Positions 54,531 to 63,364 of a stretch of 64,000 nt of DNA are shown here, piece after piece. A program made the translations under genes and the position numbers. Numbering within the stretch: the stretch's first letter is position 1; the number at the start of each line of letters is the position of its first letter. This DNA is from Palsa-504 sp963834685. Its GTDB lineage: Bacteria > Actinomycetota > Actinomycetes > Streptosporangiales > Streptosporangiaceae. A model generated the notes under the pieces. It saw only the letters and a list, made by a program, of their open reading frames with translations. It searched no databases and had not been told where the DNA came from. Where the stretch lies: positions 186,001 to 250,000 of the forward strand of contig CAWICW010000010.1 in the NCBI GenBank assembly GCA_963834685.1, given 5' to 3'.

Positions 54531-56490
54531 ATGCAGCAGGAACCGGTTCCCCCAGAGCCCGGGCCGGACGAGGGCCCCGGCCGCGTGCCGTCGTGGCCGG
54601 AGTGGATGGATGACCCGGCGTACCTGTCCGCCCGACCCGAGGACCTGAGACCTAGACCTGGACGAGGACCCCGACGACGCGCCGCCGCCCGACGTGGATT
54701 ACGACGAGCTGGCGGCCGAGGCGGAGCGGATTACCGACGAGCAGGCCCGGGAGGCGGCGGTGCTGGCCGGGCTGGGGCTGACCGCGGCGATGGCGGCGGA
54801 CGCCGCGGTGGCGGCCGGGCGGCGGGGTCCGGGGATGCCCGGGTCCGCGGAGTCCTTCCCGGGGGTGTATGCCAGCCGGGCGTCGGGGTTCGCGTCGGGT
54901 AAGCCGCTGGATGCCGCGCCGGGGTGCGTGACCTTGGCCCGGTTCGCGGAGGAGGCGGCCGGGCAGGATGACCGGTATCCGGGGGCCTCCGATGATGAGC
55001 TGCTGGGGGTGATCGCCGCGTGGGACCGGGTGGAGGCCCACGCCTGTGCCCGGAAGCACGCGGCGGTGGCGGAGCTGATCCGGCGCCGTCCCGAGCGGGG
55101 GTGCGCGCTGGAAGGCCCGGCGCAGATGCCCGGGGCCTTTGATGAGTTCACCGCGCGGGAGCTGGGCGCGGCGCTGGGTGAGTCCCGCGGGGTGGCCGAG
55201 GACATGTTGTCGCTCGGCTATGAGCTGGCGGTCAGCCTGCCCGGCACCCGGGCGGCGTTCGGGTCCGGGGTCCTGGGCCGCCGTAAGGCGGTGATCATCG
55301 CCGCCGCGACCCGCCTGCTGGACCCGGCGGAGGCCCGGGCGGCCGAGGCGATGGTGCTGGACCGGGCCGGGGCGCTGACCCCGCCCGCGCTGCGCGCCGC
55401 GATCACCCGCGCCGTCATGGACGTGGCGCCGGACAAGGCCAGGAAGCGGCGGGAGCATGAGGCGGAGAAGACCCGGGTGGAGCGGTGGGCCGAGGCGTCG
55501 GGGAACGCGGGGCTGGCCGGGCGGGAGCTGCCGCCCGCGCAGGTGCTGGCCGCCGACCAGCGGGTGACCGCGTGGGCCAAGGAGCTGCGCAGGGCCGGGC
55601 TGGAGGGCGGCATGGATGCGCTGCGGGCCCGCGCCTACCTGGACATCTTGCTGGGGATGGACTCCCGGCCTGCTGCTGGCCCGCCCGGCGACGGCCAGAC
55701 AGCGGACCGGCCGGGAGGCGGCACCGGCGGCGGGTCCGGGCCCTGTGATCCTGCTGGACCGCGGGCCCCGGCGCCGGGCGGGCCGCCGGCCGGGATGATC
55801 CCGCCCGGGTTCGCCGGGCATGTGACGCTGACCGTCCCCGAAGCGACCCTGACCGGCCGGGCCCACCGCCCCGGCGAGCTGAGCGGCATCGGGCCCGTGG
55901 ACCCCGATCTGGCCCGCGACCTGGCCCAGGCCGCGGCCCGTAACCCCCGGTCTACGTGGTGTCTCACCGTCACCGACGGCCAGGGCCACGCCATCGGGCA
56001 CGGCTGTGCCCGGCCGGTGAAACGGCGAAAACCGGACGGGCCTGATCCGCCGGGCGGCCCGTCGTTTACCTTCACCCCCGCCGATCAGCCGGGGCCGCCC
56101 GGCGGGTACGGCACCTGGCGGTTCACCACCGGGCAGCAGGACCTGCTCATCGAGATCGGGCCGCTGCCGACCGGCGACTGTGATCACCGGTGGCAGGCCC
56201 GGGGCCATGATCCGGGGGTGATGCTCCGGCACCTGGCCGAGGTCCGGCACGCCACCTGCACCGGGCCCGGCTGCCGGCGGCCCGCCGGACGGTGCGACTT
56301 CGAGCACAACATCCCCTACGAGGCAGGCGGGCGGTCGTGCCTGTGCAACGGGAACCCGAAGTGCCGGTTCGACCACCGGCTCAAGCAGGACCCGCGATGG
56401 ACGGCCGAGCAGCTTCCCGGCGGAGACGTACGCTGGACTGCGCCTTCCGGGCGGCAGTATGTCACCGAGGCCACCAGGTACCCCATCTAG
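54531..56490 (+). pseudogene. DUF222/HNH endonuclease (13E12-type), frameshifted near the 5' end
   Basis: ATG 54531 starts a normal family N-terminus (MQQEPVPPEPGPDEGPG, then DDPAYLSARPEDL). After codon 38 or so, a 13-bp duplication-like insertion around 54645-54658 (repeats of gacct) shifts the frame. The rest continues from 54663, with a possible restart at GTG 54694 giving 598 residues. This part has the DUF222 helical region and a C-terminal HNH zinc site (CTGPGCRRPAGRCDFEHNIP then NPKCRFDHRLKQ). The endonuclease core is intact, so a shortened protein may still be made. Confidence 0.78.
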
Positions 56491-56528
56491 CGGTGCAGGT
56501 GTCTATCATTCAGCGCCAGGGAGTGGCG

Positions 56529-56740
56529 ATGGATGAACTTGGCAAGCTCAAAGCGAGGCGCGGGCGGCAAGCCCGCGCGGTGGTGCGGCTTTGGACCGGC
56601 AGATAAGGGCCATCGACGCCGAGATAGCTCGGCGTGTGGAGCAGCTGTCAGAAGCCGACGGGGGTTACATGATCGTAGAGGGCTCGGCTGACCCCCGCTC
56701 TCGCTCTACTGACCCACGTTGTACCTGGACGCGCCCATAG
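56529..56740 (+). pseudogene. Small coiled-coil protein gene, frameshifted
   Basis: ATG 56529 begins MDELGKLKARRGRQARA. The reading frame ends early at 56606, but another frame continues with RQIRAIDAEIARRVEQLSEA to a stop at 56740. One extra base around 56580-56590 explains the break. The whole would be about 70 residues, strongly helical. Confidence 0.5.
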
Positions 56741-56799
56741 CAGAGCCGACCACCAGCACGAGCTTGCCGCGCAGGTGACCGTTCTCGCTGGCGCGGTGC
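56706..56799 (-). pseudogene. C-terminal relic of an MDR/quinone oxidoreductase
   Basis: Minus-strand reading from the TAG at 56706 gives PHRASENGHLRGKLVLVV plus a short tail. This is the usual end of zinc-binding/quinone oxidoreductases. No upstream part of such an enzyme remains. Confidence 0.5.
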
Positions 56800-56946
56800 G
56801 GCCGCGCGCACCGCAATCCGGACCTGGCCCGGCTGCGGGCAGGGCGGCCCGGCCGCCCCTCACCCCGAGCCTGGTCCCTCACCCCGAGCCTGGCCGCCGT
56901 CATCCCGCCCGGGGCATCACCTGGACCCGCATACCGGAGACACGCT

Positions 56947-58203
56947 CTAGGGCAGCGGCTGGCCTGCGGACCGTGGCGCCGGGACGGGGGCGAGCCGGGT
57001 CAGGATCAGCTCGGAGGCGACGACCAGCACCGCGAGGACGGTCAGCGAGGGGCCGAGGACGGCCAGGCTGGTGGTGCCGATGAGCAGGCCGATCAGAGCG
57101 GAAACTCCCGCTCCGCCGGCCGCGGCGGCACCCACCTGCCAGGCGATGACGTGCTGGGCTCGCCGCTCCCCGATGCGGGCCGGGGTCAGGGTGACCAGGG
57201 CCGGGAAGACCCCGGCCAGGGCGCCGCCCAGGACCGCGAAGGCGATCACGGTGGCGGTCGCGCCGGGCTGCCACCAGATGACCGCCGTGGCGATCACGGC
57301 CAAGGCGCTGCCGGACCGCACTACCGTGCGGGGCGCGACCGGGCGGGGCACCAGGGCCAGGGAGATCCGCACGGCGGTCAGCGCGCCCCAGTAGCCGAAC
57401 GTGGCCAGGCCGGTCGCGGCCGTGGACAGGTTCAGCTGCCCGCGGCAGAAGCTCGCCTCCCACTGCCCGGCGCCGACCTCGAGGCCGGTGTACAGGAAGA
57501 ACACGCCCATGCCGGTGGCCACCACCGTGCCGTACCGGCGCCGGGTCCACTCCGGGCCCGGCCGCGGTTCGATGGCCCGAGCCCTCTCGGCCGGCCGCGA
57601 CACGGGACCGTCGCGCCGTCGCTGATGCAGCCAGGAGCCGGCGATGACCAGGTCGAGTACGGTCAGCGTCAGGTAGGCCGGCCGCCAGGAGCCGGTGAGG
57701 ATGGCGGCCGTCACGACCAGCGGGCCGATCGCGGTGCCGACGCCGTAGGCGCCGTGCAGCAGGTTGAGGAGCCGCAGCCGACCGGTCAGGGCGATCGCCG
57801 TGTTGAGCCCGGCGTCCATCATGCCGGCCGCCGCGCCGCTCAGGACGGACGCGCCCAGCACGAGGCCGAGCCCCGGCGCGAGCGCGTAGCCGGTGACCCC
57901 GACCGCCGCGCACAACCCGGCCACGGACAGCAGGGCGGGCACGCCGAGACGCTGGATGAGGGTCCCGACGAAGGCCGTGACCAGCACGGACCCGGCCGTG
58001 GCCAGGAGCAGGATCAGGCCGAGGTCACCGACGGGCGCGCCGAAGGTGCTACGCATCGACGGCCACGCGGTACCAAGCATGCCGTCGGGCAGTCCGAGGA
58101 CCACGAAGCTGCCCAGAGCGAGCACGTCGAAGCGCCGGCTCGCCGCGCCGGCTCCCGCGAGGGCGGGCCGGCGCTGCTCAGTCACTGCTCCATGTAAACG
58201 CAC
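56947..58203 (-). CDS. Major facilitator superfamily transporter
   Basis: A 418-residue membrane protein with about 12 hydrophobic segments in two halves and a charged middle loop (RRRDGPVSRPAERARAIEPR). FVVLGLPDGMLGTAWPSMR resembles the fucose-permease-like MFS group. Start could be GTG 58203 or GTG 58185; the second has GGAG very close. No neighbouring pathway indicates the substrate. Confidence 0.82.
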   Translation of the reverse strand: MRLHGAVTEQRRPALAGAGAASRRFDVLALGSFVVLGLPDGMLGTAWPSMRSTFGAPVGDLGLILLLATAGSVLVTAFVGTLIQRLGVPALLSVAGLCAAVGVTGYALAPGLGLVLGASVLSGAAAGMMDAGLNTAIALTGRLRLLNLLHGAYGVGTAIGPLVVTAAILTGSWRPAYLTLTVLDLVIAGSWLHQRRRDGPVSRPAERARAIEPRPGPEWTRRRYGTVVATGMGVFFLYTGLEVGAGQWEASFCRGQLNLSTAATGLATFGYWGALTAVRISLALVPRPVAPRTVVRSGSALAVIATAVIWWQPGATATVIAFAVLGGALAGVFPALVTLTPARIGERRAQHVIAWQVGAAAAGGAGVSALIGLLIGTTSLAVLGPSLTVLAVLVVASELILTRLAPVPAPRSAGQPLP

Positions 58204-58373
58204 GGCCCGGGGCGGGCACGAATCAGGGAGCGCCGACCGGGATCGTCTCGCTAGGTGATGTCGAGCACACGGCCGGGCCGCGGCGAGGGCGGAGCGCGCG
58301 GAGCGCGCTGAGCGCGGGGCGCGCGAGCGCGCAGCGCGCTGGCGGGGTCACCGGGGCAGCGCAGCGCCCGCGG

Positions 58374-58580
58374 CTACTCGGGCGGGGTGTCGCGCGGTGG
58401 CCGACCGGGCTTGCGCATCGCTCCCACCCGGCCCGGCAGCCTGCCGGCGTCGGCGAGTGCGCGCCGCAGGAGGTACTCGATCTGGGCGTTGGTGCTGCGC
58501 AGCTCGTCGGCGGCCCACCGGGCCAGGGCGTCGTGGACGGCCGGGTCCAGCCGCAGCAGGATGCTCTTACGTTCGCTCAC
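58374..58580 (-). CDS. Ribbon-helix-helix (CopG/Arc-like) small protein
   Basis: A 68-residue protein: SERKSILLRLDPAVHDALAR (ribbon and first helix) then STNAQIEYLLRRALADAG (second helix), the Arc/CopG layout. GTG start overlaps by one base the TAG of the SPFH gene, so it is cotranslated with it. Probably a DNA-binding partner or regulator of that membrane protein. Confidence 0.78.
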   Translation of the reverse strand: MSERKSILLRLDPAVHDALARWAADELRSTNAQIEYLLRRALADAGRLPGRVGAMRKPGRPPRDTPPE

Positions 58581-59503
58581 TAGTACAAGGACCCCGTGTT
58601 GACGACCTGCTGGGTGGCCTGCTCGCTGCACAGGACGACGAGCAGGTTAGAGACCATGGCGGCCTTGCGCTCCTCGTCCAGCTCCACCACGTTCTGCTCT
58701 TCCAGCCGCTTCAGGGCCAGCTGGACCATGCCGACCGCGCCCTCGACGATCTTCTGCCTGGCACCGACCACCGCGCTGGCCTGCTGCTGGCGCAGCATGG
58801 CCTGGGCGATCTCCGCGGCGTAGGACAGCCGGGTCAGCCGGGACTCGATGATGGCCACTCCGGCAGGCCGGACCCGGTCGGCGATCTCCGCCGAGAGCCG
58901 CCCGGTGATCTCCTCCGCGTTCTCGCGCAGCGACAGCACGCCCTCGCTCGCGCTGGTGTAGGGATAGCTGGAGGCGATGTGCCGGACCGCGGTCTCGGTC
59001 TGGATGGCTACGAACTTGGTGTACTCGTCGACGGCATAGGCGGCCTTGGCCGTGTCCTCGACGCGCCAGACGACGACGGCGGCGATCTCGATCGGGTTAC
59101 CGTCGGCGTCGTTGACCTTGGCCTGCGCCGTCTCGTGGTTGCGGATCCGGGTGGACACCTTGATGCGGCGGGTAAACGGATTCACCCACTGCAGCCCTTG
59201 ATCCCGGGTCGTGCCGCGGTACTTGCCGAACAGCTGGATGACGCGTGCCTGCCCTGGCACGACGGGCGTCAGGCCAGCCAGCAGCAGTATCGCGGCGATC
59301 AGTACGATGACGCCCACCCAGACCAGGGCGGTCGCGGCACCACCGGTCTGCTTATGCGAATACCACAGCACCGCCACGGCCACGATGATCCCCACAATGC
59401 CGGTCACCAAGACCTTAATGCCGGGCGTTGACCAGGCCCTCTGCTCGGCGATCTGGGCCGGGGCCGACTGCTGATCTGTCCTGACCGGAACCCGCGTTGC
59501 CAT
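58580..59503 (-). CDS. SPFH/band-7 domain membrane protein
   Basis: A 307-residue stomatin/prohibitin-like protein. Two N-terminal membrane segments (VLVTGIVGIIVAVAVLWY and VGVIVLIAAILLLAGL) precede the SPFH domain (QARVIQLFGKYRGTTRDQGL). A helical C-terminus rich in Ala/Glu/Gln follows. ATG at 59503 with GGAGGTGG upstream. Such proteins scaffold membrane microdomains. Confidence 0.88.
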   Translation of the reverse strand: MATRVPVRTDQQSAPAQIAEQRAWSTPGIKVLVTGIVGIIVAVAVLWYSHKQTGGAATALVWVGVIVLIAAILLLAGLTPVVPGQARVIQLFGKYRGTTRDQGLQWVNPFTRRIKVSTRIRNHETAQAKVNDADGNPIEIAAVVVWRVEDTAKAAYAVDEYTKFVAIQTETAVRHIASSYPYTSASEGVLSLRENAEEITGRLSAEIADRVRPAGVAIIESRLTRLSYAAEIAQAMLRQQQASAVVGARQKIVEGAVGMVQLALKRLEEQNVVELDEERKAAMVSNLLVVLCSEQATQQVVNTGSLY

Positions 59504-59646
59504 CCGTACCACCTCCGCTTGACACCCTTGATATTACATATCTAGCATACTGATATCAGTTTTCGGGAGCAACAACCACCGCCGGCGTGGCGGGAAAAAA
59601 GCGGCGCACCCGGACCGGGTGCAGGCGCGCAAGGAGGCACAAGGCC
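59504..59646. promoter_or_regulatory. AT-rich divergent promoter region
   Basis: Around 59528-59566 the sequence is strikingly AT-rich for this genome and contains TGATAT twice, the second within the palindrome TGATATCA. It separates the SPFH operon (minus) and the ABC genes (plus) and probably holds promoters for both. Confidence 0.45.
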
Positions 59647-60369
59647 ATGACGCCAACGATCTCGGCAGACGGGCTCACCCGCCGCTACCGCGGCCAACTC
59701 GCCCTCGACGACGTCACCTTCGACGTCCAGGGCGCATCGATCACCGGGCTGCTCGGCCGCAACGGCGCGGGCAAGACCACGCTCCTGCGCATCGTCGCCG
59801 GCCATGAGTTCGCCTCAGCCGGCCGCGTCACCGTGCTGGGCGCCAGCCCGGTCAAGGACGAGGCGGTACTGCGCCGGATGGTGTTCATCCGGGAGGACCA
59901 GACTTACCCGGACCTCAAGGTCCGGCACGTGCTGCAGGTGGCCTCCTGGTTCCACCCGAACTGGAGCCACGAGCTGGCCGGCGCTCTCGTCGATGACTTC
60001 GCCCTCCCGCCGAACCGGAGGATCAAGAAGCTCTCGCGCGGGATGCGGTCGGCGGTGGGCATCGTGATCGGCCTGGCCGCCCGAGCCGAGGTGACGCTGT
60101 TCGACGAGCCTTACGCCGGCCTGGACGCCGTGGCCCGCCAGGTGTTCTACGACCGGCTGGTCACCGAGCAGGCCGAGCATCCCCGCACGGTGCTGCTCTC
60201 CACTCACCTGATCGACGAGGCCGCCGGGCTGCTCGAACGGGTGGTGGTCATCGACCGGGGCCGAGTGGTGCTCCACGCGGCCGGCGGGGACCTGCGCGGA
60301 CCGCGGACGCTGCAGCAAGTCGCGGTCGACGCCGCCAGCCGACCGCGAACGGAAAGGATAGCCGCATGA
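59647..60369 (+). CDS. ABC transporter ATP-binding protein
   Basis: A 240-residue ABC ATPase. GRNGAGKTT Walker A, KLSRGMRS as a modified signature, VTLFDEPYAGLD Walker B and LLSTHLIDE switch His. The YtrB-like type usually lies after a GntR regulator, which is absent here. ATG at 59647 preceded by AAGGAGG. Overlaps the membrane protein gene by four bases. Confidence 0.9.
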   Translation: MTPTISADGLTRRYRGQLALDDVTFDVQGASITGLLGRNGAGKTTLLRIVAGHEFASAGRVTVLGASPVKDEAVLRRMVFIREDQTYPDLKVRHVLQVASWFHPNWSHELAGALVDDFALPPNRRIKKLSRGMRSAVGIVIGLAARAEVTLFDEPYAGLDAVARQVFYDRLVTEQAEHPRTVLLSTHLIDEAAGLLERVVVIDRGRVVLHAAGGDLRGPRTLQQVAVDAASRPRTERIAA

Positions 60370-61076
60370 CTACCACCTGGATCAAGGTCGCCCGCTACCA
60401 CCTGGTCGACCGACTCAGCTACACGGCGTTGCCCTGGGGCCTGCTGGCGTTCCACTTCGCGCTGATCGTGGCCATCTTCAAGATGGCCGGGCCCACCATG
60501 GACACGCCCGGCAGGGTCCTGCATGACCAGGCGTTCAACCTCGTGGTCATCTACGTGTGCTTCATGATCCTCGGCCTGCTGGCCATCGTGCGGTCGCTGC
60601 CGTTCGGCCTGGCCATGGACGTGAGCCGGCGCTCCTACTACGCCGGGACGGCGGCCCTGGCCGTCGCCTTGGCCGCGGGGTACGGGCTGGCGCTGACCGT
60701 GCTGCAGGCCATCGAACGGGCCACCGGCGGCTGGGGCATGGACCTGCACTTCTTCCGTATCCCCTACGTCCTGGACGGGCCGTGGTACCTGACCTGGCTG
60801 ACCTCGTTCGTGGGTCTGAGCCTGATGTTCATCTACGGCATGTGGTGGGGGCTGGCCTACCGGCGCTGGAACCTGGTCGGCCTGCTGGCCTTCGGCGCCG
60901 CCCAGATCATCGTGGTGACCGGCGGCGTGATCATCGCCAGCCAGGTGCACGCCTGGCCGGCCATCGGCCGCTTCCTCATCACGCTGAGCGCGACCGGGCT
61001 CACCGGCCTGCTGGCCGCCCTGGCCGCGGTCCTGCTGGCCGGGGGGCTCAGCACCGTCCGCCGCGTCACGATCTGA
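60366..61076 (+). CDS. ABC transporter membrane protein
   Basis: A 236-residue protein with six predicted transmembrane helices, coupled to the ATPase gene. It resembles the ABC-2-type permeases of small GntR-associated exporters. Substrate unknown; cell-envelope stress export is a common role for this class. Confidence 0.82.
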   Translation: MTTTWIKVARYHLVDRLSYTALPWGLLAFHFALIVAIFKMAGPTMDTPGRVLHDQAFNLVVIYVCFMILGLLAIVRSLPFGLAMDVSRRSYYAGTAALAVALAAGYGLALTVLQAIERATGGWGMDLHFFRIPYVLDGPWYLTWLTSFVGLSLMFIYGMWWGLAYRRWNLVGLLAFGAAQIIVVTGGVIIASQVHAWPAIGRFLITLSATGLTGLLAALAAVLLAGGLSTVRRVTI

Positions 61077-61086
61077 GGTGACGGTG

Positions 61087-61763
61087 ATGGACTCGTTCAC
61101 CGGGAAGCTCGCCGTGGTGACCGGCGGCGGCTCGGGCATGGGCCGCGAGCTGGTCATCCAGCTCGCGGCGGCCGGATGCTCGGTCGCGGCATGCGACCTG
61201 GACCCGGACACCATGGCGGAGACCGTTGCCCTGGCCCAGGCCGGCGCCGGGCCCGGAGTACTGGTCACCGGCCACGCCTGTGACGTGGCCGAGGAGGCAC
61301 AGGTGCTGCGGTTCCGCGACGAGCTACTGGCCGCGCAGGCCCGGGATCACGTCGACCTGGTCTTCGCCAACGCCGGCGTCGGCGGGGCGGCCAGCTTCGT
61401 CAACGATCCGAGGGAGCAGTGGGAGCGAACCTTCGCCATCGACTGGTGCGGCGTGTACCACTTCGCCCGCGCGTTCCTGCCGCTGCTGATCGCGAGCGGC
61501 GATGGCGTCCTGGTCAACACCAGCAGCGTGAACGGGTTCTGGGCCTGGCTCGGCCCGGGCATTCCGAACACCGCCTACAGCACGGCCAAGACGGGGTGCG
61601 GTCCGGGACCTGGCGGATCCTCATCGGCCAGGACGCCGCGTGGCTCGACCGGCTGGTCCGCGCCCGGCCCGAGGCCGCCTACGACTACGAGGAGCTCTTC
61701 AACGAGGCGGCGGTGGCGGAATACACCAGCGCGGTGCAGGCCGCCGGGGAGCCGGCTACGTGA
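61087..61763 (+). pseudogene. Short-chain dehydrogenase with internal deletion and frameshift
   Basis: The first about 170 codons are a normal SDR: VTGGGSGMG, FANAGVGG and the AYSTAK active-site Tyr/Lys (about 61574-61591). Directly afterwards, in another frame, comes the family C-terminus DGVRSGTWRILIG and AAWLDRLVRARPEAAYDYEE to the stop at 61763. About 80-100 residues normally between these blocks are missing, so the gene is inactivated by deletion. Its 3' end overlaps acylphosphatase by 8 bp. Confidence 0.78.
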
Positions 61764-62022
61764 TCCGGAACGCGTGGAGTCCTTCGGGTCGTTCGGCCTG
61801 GACTTCGATGTGGTCGACCGCGGCGTAACGGGGGCCGTGGCGGGACCAGTCGACCAGGCGGCCGACCTCCTCGGCCGATCCCTCGAAGACCGCTTCGACG
61901 CGGCCGTCGGGCAGGTTGCGGACCCACCCCGCCACGCCATACTGCTCGGCCAGCCGCCGGCAGGCGTCACGGAAGAAGACACCCTGGACCCGGCCGGAGA
62001 CCAGGACGCGGTATCGGATCAC
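61756..62022 (-). CDS. acyP: Acylphosphatase
   Basis: An 88-residue enzyme hydrolysing acyl phosphates. VSGRVQGVFFRDACRRLAEQ holds the catalytic Arg and phosphate loop. GVAGWVRNLPDGRVEAVFEG holds the catalytic Asn. Lies 33 bp downstream of acetate kinase on the same strand, a sensible pairing in acyl phosphate metabolism. Confidence 0.94.
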   Translation of the reverse strand: MIRYRVLVSGRVQGVFFRDACRRLAEQYGVAGWVRNLPDGRVEAVFEGSAEEVGRLVDWSRHGPRYAAVDHIEVQAERPEGLHAFRIT

Positions 62023-62055
62023 AAGCAGACGGTACGCCGGCCGGGTCGCCGGCGG

Positions 62056-63264
62056 TCAGCGGCCGGCGACCAGACGCGCGGTGTCGCGGGCGATCATCAG
62101 CTCCTCGTCGGTCGGCACGACCATGGCCAGTACCGGGCCGTCCGGGCTGATCCGTCCGCCGGTGGCGCGGCCGTGCCGGGCGTTGGCCTCGGGATCCTCG
62201 GCCAGGCCGAGGAAGGCCAGGCGGGCGAGCACCAGGCTGCGGACCTCGGCGCTGTTCTCGCCGATGCCGCCGGTGAACACCAGGGCGTCCAGCCGATCCA
62301 GGCTGGTCACCATCGCGGCGACCGCCTTGGCCAGCCGGTGCACGAAGACGTCCAGGGCGAGCCTGGCCCGTTCGTTCCCGCCGGCGGCCGCGGACTGGAT
62401 GGCACGCATGTCGTTGCCCACGCCGGACAGGCCCTCGAGCCCGCTGGCGGTGTCCAGCGCGTCGGTGAGCTGGTCGACGGTCAGGCCGGCCTGGTCGGCC
62501 AGGTAGCCGAACATCCCGGGATCTACATCGCCGGAGCGGGTCCCCATGACCAGCCCCTCCATCGGGGTGAGCCCCATCGTGGTGTCCACCGACACGCCGT
62601 CGCGGATCGCCGCCGCGCTGCATCCGTTGCCGAGATGAGCGGCGACCAGGCGCAGCTCGCCGAGCGGCCGGCCCAGCAGCTCGGCGGCCCGCTGGCTGAC
62701 GAAGCGGTAGCTGGTGCCGTGGAAGCCGTACCGGCGCACCCCGTACCGGGTGTACCACTCCTCGGGCACCGCGTAGCGGAAGGCGCGGGGCGGCATCGTG
62801 TGGTGGAACGCGGTATCGAACGCGGCGACCTGCGGCAGGCCGGGCCGGGCGGCGCGGACCGCCTCGAGGCCGGCCAGGGCGTTCGGGTTGTGCAGCGGCG
62901 CAAGGTGACTGAACGAGCCGATGGCCGCGATCACCTCGTCGTCCACCAGGACCGACGCGGTGAACCGGTCGCCGCCGTGAACCACCCGGTGGCCGGCGCC
63001 GATCAGGTCGGGTCCGGACTCGGGCAGGTAGCCGAGGATCCGGGAGATGACCGCCTGGTAGCTGCCGCCGGCGAACTGCTCGGTGACGGGGTCCCCCGTA
63101 CCGCGCTGGACGTGCAGCACGGCTTCGGGCGTGCCGAGCTCCTCGGCCAGCCCGCCGAGCACGCGCTCCCCGTTCCCGGGGTGCAGCAGGGCGAACTTCA
63201 CCGACGAACTGCCTGAGTTGAGCACGAGCACCAGGCCGGATCCGGCCTCGCCGATGGCTGTCAC
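62056..63264 (-). CDS. ackA: Acetate kinase
   Basis: A 402-residue acetokinase. LNSGSSSVKF near the start and GHRVVHGG, FDTAFHHTMP, YGFHGTSY and VFTGGIGEN are all present, so the active site looks intact. Interconverts acetate + ATP and acetyl phosphate. GTG start at 63264. Usually paired with pta; here no phosphotransacetylase is visible on either side. Confidence 0.95.
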   Translation of the reverse strand: MTAIGEAGSGLVLVLNSGSSSVKFALLHPGNGERVLGGLAEELGTPEAVLHVQRGTGDPVTEQFAGGSYQAVISRILGYLPESGPDLIGAGHRVVHGGDRFTASVLVDDEVIAAIGSFSHLAPLHNPNALAGLEAVRAARPGLPQVAAFDTAFHHTMPPRAFRYAVPEEWYTRYGVRRYGFHGTSYRFVSQRAAELLGRPLGELRLVAAHLGNGCSAAAIRDGVSVDTTMGLTPMEGLVMGTRSGDVDPGMFGYLADQAGLTVDQLTDALDTASGLEGLSGVGNDMRAIQSAAAGGNERARLALDVFVHRLAKAVAAMVTSLDRLDALVFTGGIGENSAEVRSLVLARLAFLGLAEDPEANARHGRATGGRISPDGPVLAMVVPTDEELMIARDTARLVAGR

Positions 63265-63364
63265 CCTCGGGATGGTACGTGGCCCGGGTGACGGGCGGGT
63301 GTCGTCCGCGCGGAGGGCGGAAAACCAGCTGACCGATCCGCTCCCGCGGTCTTAGCGTGGGGCC

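Noticed and set aside
61078..63216. Single 712-residue plus-strand ORF
   Set aside because: Only the first about 170 codons are SDR; the rest is the antisense of acylphosphatase and acetate kinase.
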